Assembly (NCBI RefSeq): GCF_000380645.1
Contig: NZ_AQXZ01000016.1
Coordinates: forward strand, 248,001-312,000
Origin: Smaragdicoccus niigatensis DSM 44881 = NBRC 103563
Lineage (GTDB): Bacteria; Actinomycetota; Actinomycetes; Mycobacteriales; Mycobacteriaceae
DNA length: 64,000 nucleotides
Direction: 5' to 3'
How positions within the stretch are numbered: position 1 is the first letter of the stretch; the number at the start of each line of letters is the position of its first letter. Shown here piece by piece: positions 16,726 through 26,271 of this stretch. A program made the translations under genes and the position numbers. The notes under the pieces were generated by a model. It made no database searches and had not been told where the DNA came from. It saw only the letters and a list, made by a program, of their open reading frames with translations.

Positions 16726-17436
16726 ATGGCTGGGAGAGACCGCAGCGGTACCGGCGGCTCCGATGTCGATTCGCTGGACTCGATCGATCGGGTGGACTCC
16801 GATACGTCGGTTCTCACCGACCGCCAGCGGAAGGTTCTCGAAGTCATTCGTGCGTCCGTGTCGGAGCGGGGCTACCCCCCGAGCATCCGCGAAATCGGCG
16901 ACGCCGTCGGCCTCACCTCAACGTCGTCCGTCGCGCACCAGTTGCGCACGCTCGAACGCAAGGGCTTCCTTCGTCGAGATGCGAATCGTCCACGCGCCGT
17001 TGATGTTCGGAATCTCGATGAGACACCCCGATCGCCCGAACCGGGTGGCGCGTCGCTGCCGGCGCCGGCCTACGTTCCGGTCCTCGGCCGCATCGCTGCC
17101 GGTGGTCCGATCCTGGCGGAAGAAGCCGTTGAAGAGATCTTCCCGCTGCCGCGCGAACTGGTCGGCGAAGGCTCGCTCTTCTTGCTCAAGGTCGTCGGTG
17201 AATCGATGATCGACGCCGCCATCTGCGATGGCGACTGGGTCGTCGTACGGCAGCAGAACGTCGCCGACAACGGTGAAATCGTCGCGGCAATGATCGACGG
17301 CGAAGCCACGGTCAAGACGTTCAAACGCAAGGACGGAAACGTCTGGCTCATGCCGCACAACGCGCTGTTCGAGCCCATCCCGGGCAACGACGCGACGATC
17401 CTCGGCAAGGTCGTCACCGTCATGCGCCGCGTATAA
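16726..17436 (+). CDS. lexA: SOS response repressor LexA
   Basis: A 236-residue repressor-protease that self-cleaves with activated RecA to release the SOS regulon. The winged-helix DNA-binding domain covers about residues 28-95 ([20 protein letters not shown], then [16 protein letters not shown]). The Ala-Gly cleavage site is in [13 protein letters not shown] (about residue 125), the catalytic serine in [10 protein letters not shown] and the lysine in ATVKTFKR. I chose the ATG at 16726 because GAAGGGAG lies 8 bases upstream; an open frame extends further but lacks a site. A 25-residue acidic lead ([12 protein letters not shown]) precedes the DNA-binding domain. The gene is preceded by its own SOS box and followed by a hairpin. 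Confidence 0.97.
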   Translation: MAGRDRSGTGGSDVDSLDSIDRVDSDTSVLTDRQRKVLEVIRASVSERGYPPSIREIGDAVGLTSTSSVAHQLRTLERKGFLRRDANRPRAVDVRNLDETPRSPEPGGASLPAPAYVPVLGRIAAGGPILAEEAVEEIFPLPRELVGEGSLFLLKVVGESMIDAAICDGDWVVVRQQNVADNGEIVAAMIDGEATVKTFKRKDGNVWLMPHNALFEPIPGNDATILGKVVTVMRRV

Positions 17437-17440
17437 GAGT

Positions 17441-17485
17441 TCGACAGATGGCTTGGCTCCAGTATGGGAGCCAGGCCATTGTCGA
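17441..17485. terminator. hairpin between lexA and the fusion gene
   Basis: A 13-bp stem (17448-17460 with 17467-17479, one G-T pair) around a 6-base loop, extended after a bulge by TCGAC/GTCGA (17441-17445, 17481-17485). It lies between two converging genes and can act in both directions. Confidence 0.7.
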
Positions 17486-17498
17486 CAGGCCTCCTACG

Positions 17499-20426
17499 TC
17501 AGCGACTGGTCCAGACCGGAGCCCGTTTCTCCGCGAAGGCCATGATCCCCTCCGTCGCATCGGCCGAGAACAACGCCTCGGACGCGATGTCGTTCTGCCG
17601 CGCGAATGCCTCCGCGGTCGACCAATCGCTGGTCTCATCGATGATCTGTTTGCTCGCGAGCAGACTCAGCGGCGCATTGACCGCGATCTGCTCGGCCAGT
17701 CGGAGTGCCCCGGCAAGCGCCTGACCAGGTTCGGTCACTTCGTTGACCAGGCCATAAGACGCCAGGACCGCCGCCGACATCGGGTCGCCGGTGAGGGCGA
17801 GCTGCATCGCGATGTTTCGGGGCAGTCGCTCCCGCAACCGATACACCCCGCCGCCGGCCGCGACGAGTCCGCGCTTCGGTTCGGGAATGCCGAACTGCGA
17901 GTCCGATGCGGCGACGATGAGGTCTGCCGACAGCGCCAGTTCGCATCCCCCGGCCAGCGCCGGCCCCTCGACAGCGGCAATGAGCGGTTTCCGTGGTGGT
18001 CGCCCCGCGAGGCCCAGCGGTCCACGCCGTTCCGTCATCGGAACCTCACCGCGCGCAGCGGCTTTGAGGTCCATGCCCGCGCTGAAGTAACCACCGGCGC
18101 CGGTGAGAATCGCGACCTGAGCGTCCGGGTCAGCCTCGAAACTGTCGATGGCGCGTTCCAGAGCCGTCGCCATGGCGAGATTGACGGCATTGCGAACCGC
18201 GGGCCGGTTGAGGGTGATCACCATGATCGACCCTCGGCGTTCCACGAGAACCGAAGGTGGAGGCGGCGCCGGAAGATCCGTTCGATCCCGGCTGGTGATC
18301 GTGACGGTGTCCCCGTCGACCGTCACCGGGAGCCCCAGGACGTCCTCTTCGATCAATTCACTGATGAATTCAGGCGCCTTGACGCGCACGAGCACGCGGG
18401 CCCCGTCCGGTGCGATCGCGCTGACGATCGCTGCTTCCGGCTCTCCATCACGGCCGTACGGCACGGTGTACGCCTCGATCACCGCGGAGCCGCGATAGCC
18501 GGTTCGCACAGGCCGTGACGGCGGGTGATCGACGAACGGCTTGAGGTACTGATACGGCTTTGCCGGCGGTTTGGCCGAGTACACGCCAATCGAGTGTTTG
18601 GTCAGGTACCAGCCGAGTGAGGTCGTCAAACCATAGGACTTCGGTCGGCTGCGCAGTCGCTCGACCATCGTCGCGATCGAGTGACCACCGAAGTTGTTGC
18701 CCGGGCCACCGCCAAAGGTCAGACCACCCGTCACCGACAAGGGGCGCGAGGGATCGTTGATCGGCAGCCCCAGCTCGCGTGCGGAGATCTGCACAGCCGA
18801 GGGAAAGCACGAGTAGAGGTCGACTTCATCGATCTCGTCGATGGTCAGGCGGGCATGATCGAGCGCTGATTGTCCGATCGTCCGGATTGCCGGGGACGCG
18901 GCCAACTCGGCCCGCTCGGTCGCGAACCACTCATCGTGCGCCGATGCTCCAGCGTGGATGAAGACCCACTTGTCCTGCGGAATTCCCGCCTCCTGCGCCG
19001 CTGCCGCACTGCAGACGATCACTCCGCTGGCCATGTCGACCTGCAAGTTCGCGCACAGGAGCTTGGTATAAGGCGAGGTGATCATGCGGTTGCCGCCGGA
19101 GACGTCGAGGAGCGAATCGGCATGGAACTGCTCCGGCTGCCAGGCGTGCGGGTTCTGCGCCGCAATCGCCGAGAAGGTCGACCACAGCTCCGCGTTGGCC
19201 TTGGCATGCTCGCGCGGCGACAGTCCTAGACGGCGGCGATTCGCGGAGTCCATGAGTGCGAAGAGATAGATCGGCGCCCCGAGTCCAACGGCGGTCTCGG
19301 AGTCGTTGTTGCCCTGCTTGTCCAATCCGACCACTCGAGTAGGACGCACGGTCGGCGGCTGCCCGGGCCAAGACAACCCTGGGTGGCTGGCCAGCGTGGC
19401 ACCGGCTTCGGCACCAGTCACCAGCACGATGCGATGTTTCCCGGTGGCGACGGACTCCGCTGCCTCATTGACGAGCACTTGTCCGGCGTCACCACCGAAG
19501 GGCACCGATTGCACTGTTTCGGACGGTGTCGTGCCCAACACCGCAGCAACGGCCGCACCGAGATCGCGATACTGCCACGAGGCGGACGCAACCGCGTACA
19601 CCGCGTCGGCGGACCGGAGCAAAGCGTCTCCAGCACCGCAATCACGGGCGGCCAATCGAAGAGCGGACGCGGCCATTGCCGCCGGGTCCCGCGCCGGATC
19701 CGGCACACGGTCGACGACTTGCCCGACGCCGACGAGGACCGGGGTGTTCGGCGCCAGCATCGTTCCGGTGACTTCGTGCAGAACGGGCTTACGCGACGGT
19801 GTTTTTGCACCCTGCAACGACGCGACAGCCGCTGCGAGCCGATGCAGCGATTCCTCGAGACTTTCGGTGAAACTACGCAGCAGGGATGCTCCGAGCGGGC
19901 CCTGCACCGGCTGACCCGCAAGCCCCACAAACACCGACAACGTCGATGATCCAGGGCCGTCAGGCTCGACAACCAACCAGAATCCCAGCGTGAGACCCAT
20001 CGGCCCGCGGCCGCGCATCTCAACCCCGGTGTCGCCGGCGGAAACGACCGTCCATGCGACATCGGCCGGAATTCCCATGAGTTTGGCCTGCTGGATGAAC
20101 TCGAGACCCGGATAGGCCGCCGCAGGTGGCTCGCCCCGGAAGCCGGCATGGACCGTCAACCAGTCCGGAAGCCGGGCGAGGTCGCTGACGAAGGCCGCAA
20201 CAGCTTCGGGCCCGGCGTCGAGGTGCATGCTTGCACGCGTCTGCCGGTCGAACGTATCCAACTCCGGAGGTCCTGCAGCCGCAGCCTGGGTCGGACCGAC
20301 CTGCTTCCGGCCGATCAATTCGGCTCCGATTTCGCGGAGTATTCGCGGGTCACGACGGACCGCTTCGACGAACTGCTGAGCGCTCCTCAGCTGTCCCCGA
20401 AGGACTCGAATCGGCTTGGGTGTCAT
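17499..20426 (-). CDS. SRPBCC - thiolase-like - enoyl-CoA hydratase fusion protein
   Basis: One uninterrupted frame of 975 residues joins three families. Residues 60-205 form an SRPBCC (START-like) lipid-binding domain. Residues 223-715 are a complete acetyl-CoA acetyltransferase/SCP2-thiolase-like protein starting at an internal Met (MLAPNTPVLVGVGQ) and ending with its C-terminal beta domain. Residues 716-725 are a proline linker (LPAPPPPSV), and 726-975 a full crotonase with both hydratase glutamates (E829 in GGCELAL, E849 in GIPEPKRG). The thiolase part has Gly-Gly (SVPFGGDAG) where the nucleophilic cysteine is expected but keeps GNNFGGHSIA. GAGGAG lies 6 bases before the ATG. It probably acts on CoA esters of a lipid, steroid or aromatic acid, by inference. 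Confidence 0.85.
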   Translation of the reverse strand: MTPKPIRVLRGQLRSAQQFVEAVRRDPRILREIGAELIGRKQVGPTQAAAAGPPELDTFDRQTRASMHLDAGPEAVAAFVSDLARLPDWLTVHAGFRGEPPAAAYPGLEFIQQAKLMGIPADVAWTVVSAGDTGVEMRGRGPMGLTLGFWLVVEPDGPGSSTLSVFVGLAGQPVQGPLGASLLRSFTESLEESLHRLAAAVASLQGAKTPSRKPVLHEVTGTMLAPNTPVLVGVGQVVDRVPDPARDPAAMAASALRLAARDCGAGDALLRSADAVYAVASASWQYRDLGAAVAAVLGTTPSETVQSVPFGGDAGQVLVNEAAESVATGKHRIVLVTGAEAGATLASHPGLSWPGQPPTVRPTRVVGLDKQGNNDSETAVGLGAPIYLFALMDSANRRRLGLSPREHAKANAELWSTFSAIAAQNPHAWQPEQFHADSLLDVSGGNRMITSPYTKLLCANLQVDMASGVIVCSAAAAQEAGIPQDKWVFIHAGASAHDEWFATERAELAASPAIRTIGQSALDHARLTIDEIDEVDLYSCFPSAVQISARELGLPINDPSRPLSVTGGLTFGGGPGNNFGGHSIATMVERLRSRPKSYGLTTSLGWYLTKHSIGVYSAKPPAKPYQYLKPFVDHPPSRPVRTGYRGSAVIEAYTVPYGRDGEPEAAIVSAIAPDGARVLVRVKAPEFISELIEEDVLGLPVTVDGDTVTITSRDRTDLPAPPPPSVLVERRGSIMVITLNRPAVRNAVNLAMATALERAIDSFEADPDAQVAILTGAGGYFSAGMDLKAAARGEVPMTERRGPLGLAGRPPRKPLIAAVEGPALAGGCELALSADLIVAASDSQFGIPEPKRGLVAAGGGVYRLRERLPRNIAMQLALTGDPMSAAVLASYGLVNEVTEPGQALAGALRLAEQIAVNAPLSLLASKQIIDETSDWSTAEAFARQNDIASEALFSADATEGIMAFAEKRAPVWTSR

Positions 20427-20450
20427 CGCAAGCTCCTCACCAAAGTTACT

Positions 20451-20478
20451 TGGAACTATTAACCGCGTAATAGTTCCA
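20451..20478. promoter_or_regulatory. perfect inverted repeat, TetR operator
   Basis: TGGAACTATT (20451-20460) and its exact complement AATAGTTCCA (20469-20478) flank 8 bases. The repeat sits 24 bases before the fusion gene and 15 before the regulator gene, where binding would shut both promoters. Confidence 0.85.
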
Positions 20479-20493
20479 TGTCAAGATGAGAGG

Positions 20494-21150
20494 GTGACAC
20501 GACCGGGCGCTCCGATGCCGACGCTGCTGCAGCGGGCAGTCGGCCAAGCCCTCGACGTCGACGCCACGAGCGACAAGGAATCCCAGGTTCTCGACGCCGC
20601 ATTACGGGTGTTGGCGCGCAAAGGTACGCGCGAGGCAACGATGGACGACATCGCCGCTGAATCCGGCGTCGGCCGCACCACGCTCTTCCGTCGGTACGGC
20701 GGCAAGGACCAACTGTTCGAGCAGGCACTCGGACGCGCCATCAGACAACTTCTCACTGATCTGGCCGACAGTTTCACAGTCGTCACCGACGCTACGGAAC
20801 AGTGCGTCGTCGCATTTCAGACCTGCATGCGCCTGCTCGACGACATCCTGTTCGGAACCGATGAACGTCATCGCGCGGACCTCATCCATGCCTTGGGTCA
20901 TGGCGAACCGTCCGCGCTGCAGGTCGGCCATTCCGCCGTCCGCACGAACATCGCGAAAGCTCAGAAAGCGGGAAGAATTCCGCCGGGCAATCCCGACGCA
21001 CAGGCCGATGTCTTGATTCACCTGATGATCGGCTACCTGATCAGCCCACGTTCGATTATCGACCTCAGCGATCCCGACGCCGTCGCACGACTCGCACGAA
21101 CGACGATTGCGTCCGTTCTGCTGTCGCCGAACATGTCCGCGACGGAGTGA
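20494..21150 (+). CDS. TetR family transcriptional regulator
   Basis: A 218-residue TetR-type repressor. The N-terminal helix-turn-helix spans about residues 28-75 (QVLDAALRVLARKGTREATM, then AAESGVGRTTLFRRYGGKDQ). The C-terminal ligand domain is typical of those that sense acyl-CoA or small lipophilic molecules but has no readable specificity. It diverges from the SRPBCC-thiolase-crotonase gene over a perfect inverted repeat, so it most likely represses that gene and itself. The start is uncertain: GTG at 20494 has GAGAGG immediately before it and may be leaderless; ATG at 20515 is the alternative. Confidence 0.88.
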   Translation: MTRPGAPMPTLLQRAVGQALDVDATSDKESQVLDAALRVLARKGTREATMDDIAAESGVGRTTLFRRYGGKDQLFEQALGRAIRQLLTDLADSFTVVTDATEQCVVAFQTCMRLLDDILFGTDERHRADLIHALGHGEPSALQVGHSAVRTNIAKAQKAGRIPPGNPDAQADVLIHLMIGYLISPRSIIDLSDPDAVARLARTTIASVLLSPNMSATE

Positions 21151-21160
21151 AGGTCGTCGC

Positions 21161-22144
21161 CTACTTCCGCTTGCGCGGTCGCAGAATCGACATGCCCTCG
21201 ACGAGCACCGCCACGGCGCCGATTCCGCCGAGGACCCACCACCACCAATTCAGGTGATGCTCGGTCTGTTGGGACGCAACCGGCTTGGCAACATCGACAC
21301 TGCGCGAGATGAGAATCGGCGGAATCGGTGCGTCCGCGCGATTGCCCGCTTCGGAGGCGATCAACACATCACCGCGAGCATCGAACGCGATCGCCTCGCC
21401 TTGTGGCTCAGGGGGCAGCGAGAGATGCTTCGGCTCGGCGTGGGTCAAAGCGTGCGCGAGACCCTCTTCACCGATCGGATACAGGTAGGCGTTCCAATAG
21501 GTTCGGATGGCGACGGTCTTGCCGTCCGGATGCATCGCCGCACCGGTGACCAGCGGGGCGTCATCATTGGAGCCTTCGGGAATCACGAGCTCACCGACGA
21601 ACACGAGCGGCGTCGGACCAGGAGAAGCAAGATCGGCCAGACGATGTCCGTCCGACAGCGTGTAGACGCGACTGTGGCCGCTCCACTCCTTGGTGATGAC
21701 CGCGATCTCACCGTTCGGCGCGATGGCGACCGCCTCAGCGTCATGCGCGCCATCGGGATATTTGAGTCGGTACAGCTCGCCGCGGCCGTCCTTCGGGTCG
21801 ACGCGAGTCAGGGCGATTGTCGGACGAACGCGGTCGTTGTCCCCCGTGTCGGCGAGCCACAACGAGCCGTCATGGAACGTGAGATCTTCGACGTCGAACG
21901 GATCGACGGGGTTCGGTATCCACCGACTCACGCCACAGTGCTCGTCCAGTGCAGCGATCCGATCGTCCGCGCCGCTGTCTCCCATGGCGTAGAGCGTTCC
22001 GTCGCCCCACGTCATCCCGGACAGCTCGGTCAACCCTGGATCGGTTGGCGTGCAATATGTTTCGAACGCCGTCTGCGCGTGGGCGAGCGGTACCGAAACA
22101 AGAGCCGCGGTGAACGGCACGATGAGCCAACGACGTTGCGGCAA
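21161..22144 (-). CDS. secreted beta-propeller-like protein with C-terminal anchor
   Basis: A 327-residue exported protein. A signal peptide (about residues 1-24, cleavage near AHAQT) is followed by short repeats of the type LTFHDGSLWLADTGDNDR and VAIAPNGEIAVITK, which read as blades of a beta-propeller. A transmembrane helix near the end (HLNWWWWVLGGIGAVAVLVE, about residues 298-318) and a basic tail (RPRKRK) anchor it with the propeller outside. No catalytic motif is recognised; function unknown. It starts 3 bases after the hflX stop on the same strand, so it is probably co-expressed with hflX, and converges with the TetR gene. Confidence 0.75.
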   Translation of the reverse strand: MPQRRWLIVPFTAALVSVPLAHAQTAFETYCTPTDPGLTELSGMTWGDGTLYAMGDSGADDRIAALDEHCGVSRWIPNPVDPFDVEDLTFHDGSLWLADTGDNDRVRPTIALTRVDPKDGRGELYRLKYPDGAHDAEAVAIAPNGEIAVITKEWSGHSRVYTLSDGHRLADLASPGPTPLVFVGELVIPEGSNDDAPLVTGAAMHPDGKTVAIRTYWNAYLYPIGEEGLAHALTHAEPKHLSLPPEPQGEAIAFDARGDVLIASEAGNRADAPIPPILISRSVDVAKPVASQQTEHHLNWWWWVLGGIGAVAVLVEGMSILRPRKRK

Positions 22145-22147
22145 CTC

Positions 22148-23602
22148 TTACGCGCCGCTGTAGGCATAGTCGAGCAGCGCAGACGCCAACGACGCCGGCA
22201 CACGCGCACGCAGTTTCGTTCCATCCTCTTCGTGTGAGGTCTTGAGGATCGTGCCGTCCGAGTGGATCTGCGCGAGCAGATCGCCACGCGAGTACGGCAG
22301 CAAAACGCTGACTTCGACGTCGGTGCGACCGATCGCCTCGGACACCATCTGACGAAGTTCGTCGAGACCTTCACCGGTCCGCGCGGAGATGAACGCCGCA
22401 CCGCGGAGCACTCCCCGGAGTTCGGTCAGCATGACCGGGTCGGCTGCGTCGATCTTGTTGACGACGAGCATCTCCGGCGGAGCCGGCATCCCGGTTTCCT
22501 GCAGCACCTCGGTGATCACCGTACGGACCGCTTTGATCTGCTCGTGCGGAAGCGGGTCCGACCCGTCCACGACATGCAGGAGCAGGTCTGCCCCGGTCAC
22601 TTCCTCCAGCGTCGAGCGGAATGCTTCGACGAGCTGGGTGGGCAGGTGCCGCACGAATCCCACGGTGTCGGTGAGGACGAACTCGCGGCCGTCTTCGAGC
22701 AGCGCGCGCCGAGTTGTCGGATCAAGGGTGGCGAACAGCGCGTTCTCGACCAGCACGCCCGCGCCGGTCAGCGCGTTGAGCAGGCTCGATTTCCCGGCAT
22801 TCGTGTAACCCACGATGGCGACCGACGGAATGCCGTTGGTCACCCGACCCTGACGCTTCGTGTCGCGCGCTCGCTTCATTTCCTTGATCTCGCGCCGCAG
22901 CTTGGACATGCGCTCGCGAATTCGGCGACGGTCGGTCTCGATCTTCGTCTCACCAGGTCCGCGGAGACCGACACCACCGTTTGATCCGGCGCGACCACCG
23001 GCCTGCCGGGACATCGACTCACCCCAACCACGCAGGCGCGGCAGCATATATTCCATCTGCGCGAGCGCGACCTGCGCCTTACCTTCGCGAGACGTCGCAT
23101 GCTGGGCGAAAATGTCGAGGATGAGCGCGGTGCGGTCGACGACCTTGACCTTCACCACCTTCTCGAGCGCGGTCAGCTGAGCCGGCGACAGCTCACCATC
23201 GCAGATGACGGTGTCGGCGCCGGAGCTGAGCACGATCTCACGGAGCTCGAGCGCCTTTCCAGAGCCGATGTAGGTCGACGGATCCGGCTTGTCGCGTCGC
23301 TGGACGAGCCCGTCGAGAACTTCCGAGCCGGCCGTCTCGGCGAGGGCGGCGAGCTCGGCGAGGCTCGATTCCGCTTGGGCTGCACTGCCTTCGGTCCACA
23401 CGCCCACAAGGACGACGCGTTCCAGACGCAGTTGCCGGTATTCGACTTCGGTGATGTCGGTGAGCTCGGTCGAGAGACCGGCGACGCGACGCAACGCGCT
23501 GCGGTCTTCTAGCTGCAACTCACCGACGGACGGGAGATAGTCGTCGTCGGCGAGGGAGTCAGCTGACCACTCGGACCAACGCGATTGCGATGAATTCTTC
23601 AT
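22148..23602 (-). CDS. hflX: GTPase HflX
   Basis: A 484-residue ribosome-associated GTPase that rescues or splits stalled 70S ribosomes under stress. The N-terminal HflX domain has the GSGKALEL motif (DPSTYIGSGKALELREIV), followed by the glycine-rich linker GGRAGSNGGVGLRGPGETKI. The G domain has G1 GYTNAGKSSLLNAL, G3 DTVGF and G4 NKID. The C-terminal part is the usual domain (SVLLPYSRGDLLAQIHSDG). It precedes the secreted propeller gene by 3 bases and lies downstream of dapF, with a small palindrome (CCCAGAATCTGGG, 23617-23629) in between. In mycobacteria hflX also follows dapF. Confidence 0.95.
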   Translation of the reverse strand: MKNSSQSRWSEWSADSLADDDYLPSVGELQLEDRSALRRVAGLSTELTDITEVEYRQLRLERVVLVGVWTEGSAAQAESSLAELAALAETAGSEVLDGLVQRRDKPDPSTYIGSGKALELREIVLSSGADTVICDGELSPAQLTALEKVVKVKVVDRTALILDIFAQHATSREGKAQVALAQMEYMLPRLRGWGESMSRQAGGRAGSNGGVGLRGPGETKIETDRRRIRERMSKLRREIKEMKRARDTKRQGRVTNGIPSVAIVGYTNAGKSSLLNALTGAGVLVENALFATLDPTTRRALLEDGREFVLTDTVGFVRHLPTQLVEAFRSTLEEVTGADLLLHVVDGSDPLPHEQIKAVRTVITEVLQETGMPAPPEMLVVNKIDAADPVMLTELRGVLRGAAFISARTGEGLDELRQMVSEAIGRTDVEVSVLLPYSRGDLLAQIHSDGTILKTSHEEDGTKLRARVPASLASALLDYAYSGA

Positions 23603-23662
23603 ACAAGATTCATCGTCCCAGAATCTGGGCGGGCGTGCATTTTTATATCTGCCCGGGCGCGG

Positions 23663-24532
23663 TCACCCGAGTGCCGCCCACCACACTTCGTGCAGATTTC
23701 CGTTCGCCACCAGCACCGATGGCCCGCGCAGCGTCGCCTCCCGGTTGTGGATGGAAACGTCCACCGCTCCGCCGAGCACATGGACCCGTACTTCACCTTC
23801 GCTGAGTCCGTCGGCGGCGAGGGCGGCCGCTGCCGCGGCAACTGTTCCCGTACCGCAGGACCGAGTCTCCCCCACACCCCGCTCGTAGACCCGCATGGTG
23901 ACGGTGCCTTGTGTGCGCGGGGTCAGGATCTCGACGTTGACTCCATGCGGGAACATCGTGTGATCGAACTCGGGTAGCTCGCGCAGATCGATCTTCTTGA
24001 TCGTGTCCGGGGTCAGATCGCGGGACACGCACGCGAGGTGCGGGTTGCCGACATCGATGCCGATTCCGGTGAAGGTCATGCCGCCGACTGTCGCGCTCGA
24101 GGTGCCGAGTTCACGAACGGGTCCCATCGCCACGGACACGTCCGCGTTGAGGGCATCGGCGTAGTGGACCGTCACGGGCCGCCCGCCGGCGCGCGATCCG
24201 ACGACGAACTCGGTGCCACTCTCGAGACCGGACGCCACCAGATAATGCGCGAACACCCGGACGCCGTTGCCGCACATCTCGGCGATGCTGCCGTCGCCGT
24301 TGCGGTAGTCCATGAACCAGTCGTCCGCCGAGACGCCGTCCGGCAACGCATCGAGGACACCCTTGGCCACCAGGTCCCCCGAGCGGGCCACCCGCAGGAC
24401 ACCGTCGGCGCCGAGGCCGCGCTGGCGATCACACAGCGCGGAAACCCGTGAGACGGTCAGATCGAGTTCGACTTCCGGGTCCGGAAGGATGACGAAATCG
24501 TTTTCCGTCCCATGCCCTTTGCTGAACTCCAC
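23663..24532 (-). CDS. dapF: diaminopimelate epimerase
   Basis: A 289-residue cofactor-free epimerase converting LL- to meso-diaminopimelate for lysine and peptidoglycan. Both catalytic cysteines are present: [13 protein letters not shown] (first) and [18 protein letters not shown] (second). I chose the GTG at 24532 because it gives the conserved N-terminus [13 protein letters not shown], the same length as the mycobacterial enzyme, and begins 11 bases after the miaA stop; GAAGG lies just 1 base before it, which is unusually tight. It belongs to the run DUF - miaA - dapF. dapA and dapB are elsewhere in this window. Confidence 0.95.
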   Translation of the reverse strand: MEFSKGHGTENDFVILPDPEVELDLTVSRVSALCDRQRGLGADGVLRVARSGDLVAKGVLDALPDGVSADDWFMDYRNGDGSIAEMCGNGVRVFAHYLVASGLESGTEFVVGSRAGGRPVTVHYADALNADVSVAMGPVRELGTSSATVGGMTFTGIGIDVGNPHLACVSRDLTPDTIKKIDLRELPEFDHTMFPHGVNVEILTPRTQGTVTMRVYERGVGETRSCGTGTVAAAAAALAADGLSEGEVRVHVLGGAVDVSIHNREATLRGPSVLVANGNLHEVWWAALG

Positions 24533-24542
24533 GCCTTCGACT

Positions 24543-25451
24543 TTAACCGGCGATTCCGGCGACCTGCACGGCTCGGCCGACAACGTCACTGTCCGCGGGG
24601 TTGAGCCACGTCACCCGCGTGTCCCGACGGAACCAAGAACGCTGCCGCCGGACATACCGTCGGGTGCCCTGCGCAGTGATCTCCTGGGCTTCCGCCATCG
24701 GGTACTCGCCGTCGAGCGCGGCCAGGACCTGCGCATAACCAATCGCGCGGCGGGCGGTCTGACCCTCGCGCAACCCCAGCGGAATGAGTTTCTCGACCTC
24801 TTCGACGAGCCCCTGCTCGAACATCAACGCCGTGCGCCGAAGAATTCGGTCATCGAGTTCGTCGGTCTCGCGGTCCAGGCCGATGATCGTTGTACCCCAA
24901 CGGGAATCGCCGCGCGTGGGCTGCGAGGCAGCGAACGGACGGCCGGTGATCTCGACGACTTCGAGCGCGCGCACCATTCGCCGGCCGTCGGTCGGCAGGA
25001 TCGTGTCGGCGGCCACCGGGTCGACCGAACGCAGCGCTTGGTGCACGGCCCCGAGCCCCTCAGCTTCGAGCAGCGCCTCCCATTTCGCCCGCACGACCGG
25101 ATCGGTCGCGGGGAAGGTCCAGTGATCGAGCAGCGACTGGATGTACATCATCGACCCGCCCACGATGACGGGGACGATCGAGCGCGAGAGCAGATCGTCG
25201 ACGATCTGTCCCGCATCATGCTGATAGTTCGCGACCGTCGCGACGTCCGTGACATCGAGGACGTCGATCATGTGGTGGGTGATCCCGCGTCGTTCGGAAA
25301 CCGGGAGTTTCGCGGTCCCGACGTCCATGCCCCGGTACATCTGCTGCGCGTCGATGTTCACGATCTGACCGCCGACCCGTTCGGCGACGTCGAGTGCGAG
25401 GTCCGACTTGCCCGTCGCCGTGGGTCCGATGACCGCAATCGGCTTGCTCAC
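24543..25451 (-). CDS. miaA: tRNA dimethylallyltransferase MiaA
   Basis: A 302-residue enzyme that transfers a dimethylallyl group to N6 of adenosine 37 in tRNAs reading UNN codons. The P-loop is [13 protein letters not shown] at the N-terminus, followed by the [15 protein letters not shown] motif and the QPTRGDSRW region. The C-terminal [14 protein letters not shown] is the tRNA-binding end. The GTG at 25451 overlaps the stop of the upstream gene by 4 bases (GTGA), indicating translational coupling; an in-frame GTG at 25460 is the alternative. MiaB, which methylthiolates the same base, is coded 3 kb away on the same strand. Confidence 0.96.
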   Translation of the reverse strand: MSKPIAVIGPTATGKSDLALDVAERVGGQIVNIDAQQMYRGMDVGTAKLPVSERRGITHHMIDVLDVTDVATVANYQHDAGQIVDDLLSRSIVPVIVGGSMMYIQSLLDHWTFPATDPVVRAKWEALLEAEGLGAVHQALRSVDPVAADTILPTDGRRMVRALEVVEITGRPFAASQPTRGDSRWGTTIIGLDRETDELDDRILRRTALMFEQGLVEEVEKLIPLGLREGQTARRAIGYAQVLAALDGEYPMAEAQEITAQGTRRYVRRQRSWFRRDTRVTWLNPADSDVVGRAVQVAGIAG

Positions 25452-26116
25452 GCGACCCACGTCCGCATGAGATAGCCGACGCCGAACGGCGCCGCGTGGG
25501 TGCCGCGGGTTTCGGACGGGCGCATTTCGGCAAGAACCCCGGCCAGGACCTGGAACAGTCGCTGGCTCTCCCCCGCCCCGAACTCATCCCACCCGTCGAG
25601 TTCGAGAACCGTCGCCCAGTCTCCGATTTCGATCGCGGTATCGAGCTTCTCCTCGAAGGCCGGCGCATCCGGATGAAACGCTCCGGGCGCCTTGGGCGTG
25701 AGCATCGTCGAACCGTCTGCAACGACGAGGAGAGCCTCGCGGTCGGCGGATTCGTCGAGGGCCGTGAACAGTTCCGTGGCAGTACCGAGGACATACGGTC
25801 GCGCCTCGATCGCCGGTGCGGTCAGGGTCCGGAGCCAAGCGGCGATGAGGAAATGCAGCGGCATCTCGGAATCAGCGTTCGAGAGGTCGCCCGGTCGTAG
25901 CGAGACTTCGACGTCCGCGCCGAACCCGCGGAACGTCCCCTTCGACGACCTCGACTCCACCAACGAGAGGACCGTCCATCGGTCCGCTTGGGTGGCAAGA
26001 ACGCGCCCGACTTCCACCGTCGCGGCCCGAACCGCATCGACATCTGGGTTGCCCGCGCCGGACAGTTCGGGAACGAGCAGGGGTGCACTCGGGACGAGAC
26101 CCACCGCAGTCAGCAC
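25448..26116 (-). CDS. conserved actinobacterial protein upstream of miaA (Rv2728c-like)
   Basis: A 222-residue soluble protein conserved next to miaA and dapF in mycobacteria and relatives. The N-terminus ([19 protein letters not shown]) recalls class III extradiol dioxygenases and MEMO-like proteins, and the end ([17 protein letters not shown]) is conserved, but I see no clear metal-ligand set, so the activity is unknown. The start is most likely the GTG at 26116, just before LTAVGLVPS. No strong ribosome site precedes it. Its stop overlaps the miaA start by 4 bases. It diverges from the DUF349 gene over 155 bases. Confidence 0.75.
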   Translation of the reverse strand: MLTAVGLVPSAPLLVPELSGAGNPDVDAVRAATVEVGRVLATQADRWTVLSLVESRSSKGTFRGFGADVEVSLRPGDLSNADSEMPLHFLIAAWLRTLTAPAIEARPYVLGTATELFTALDESADREALLVVADGSTMLTPKAPGAFHPDAPAFEEKLDTAIEIGDWATVLELDGWDEFGAGESQRLFQVLAGVLAEMRPSETRGTHAAPFGVGYLMRTWVA

Positions 26117-26271
26117 CCCGTCACCGTAGCCTGACGGGGGTAACGTCGCATCAAACGACAGCACTCGTCTCAACAACACCGGCTTCTATTGGCAGGCGAA
26201 GTCACAGCATGTTGAATGAACAGCGCAGTTCGTAAGTGGCAGCCGATACGCGCGGCAGAGAAGAGGACATC

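Noticed and set aside
17499-20426. The idea that the fusion is three genes joined by sequencing error
   Set aside because: Each junction would need a lost stop without a frameshift, and the thiolase-crotonase joint is a proline linker as in true fusions. I keep a re-sequencing check in the finding.
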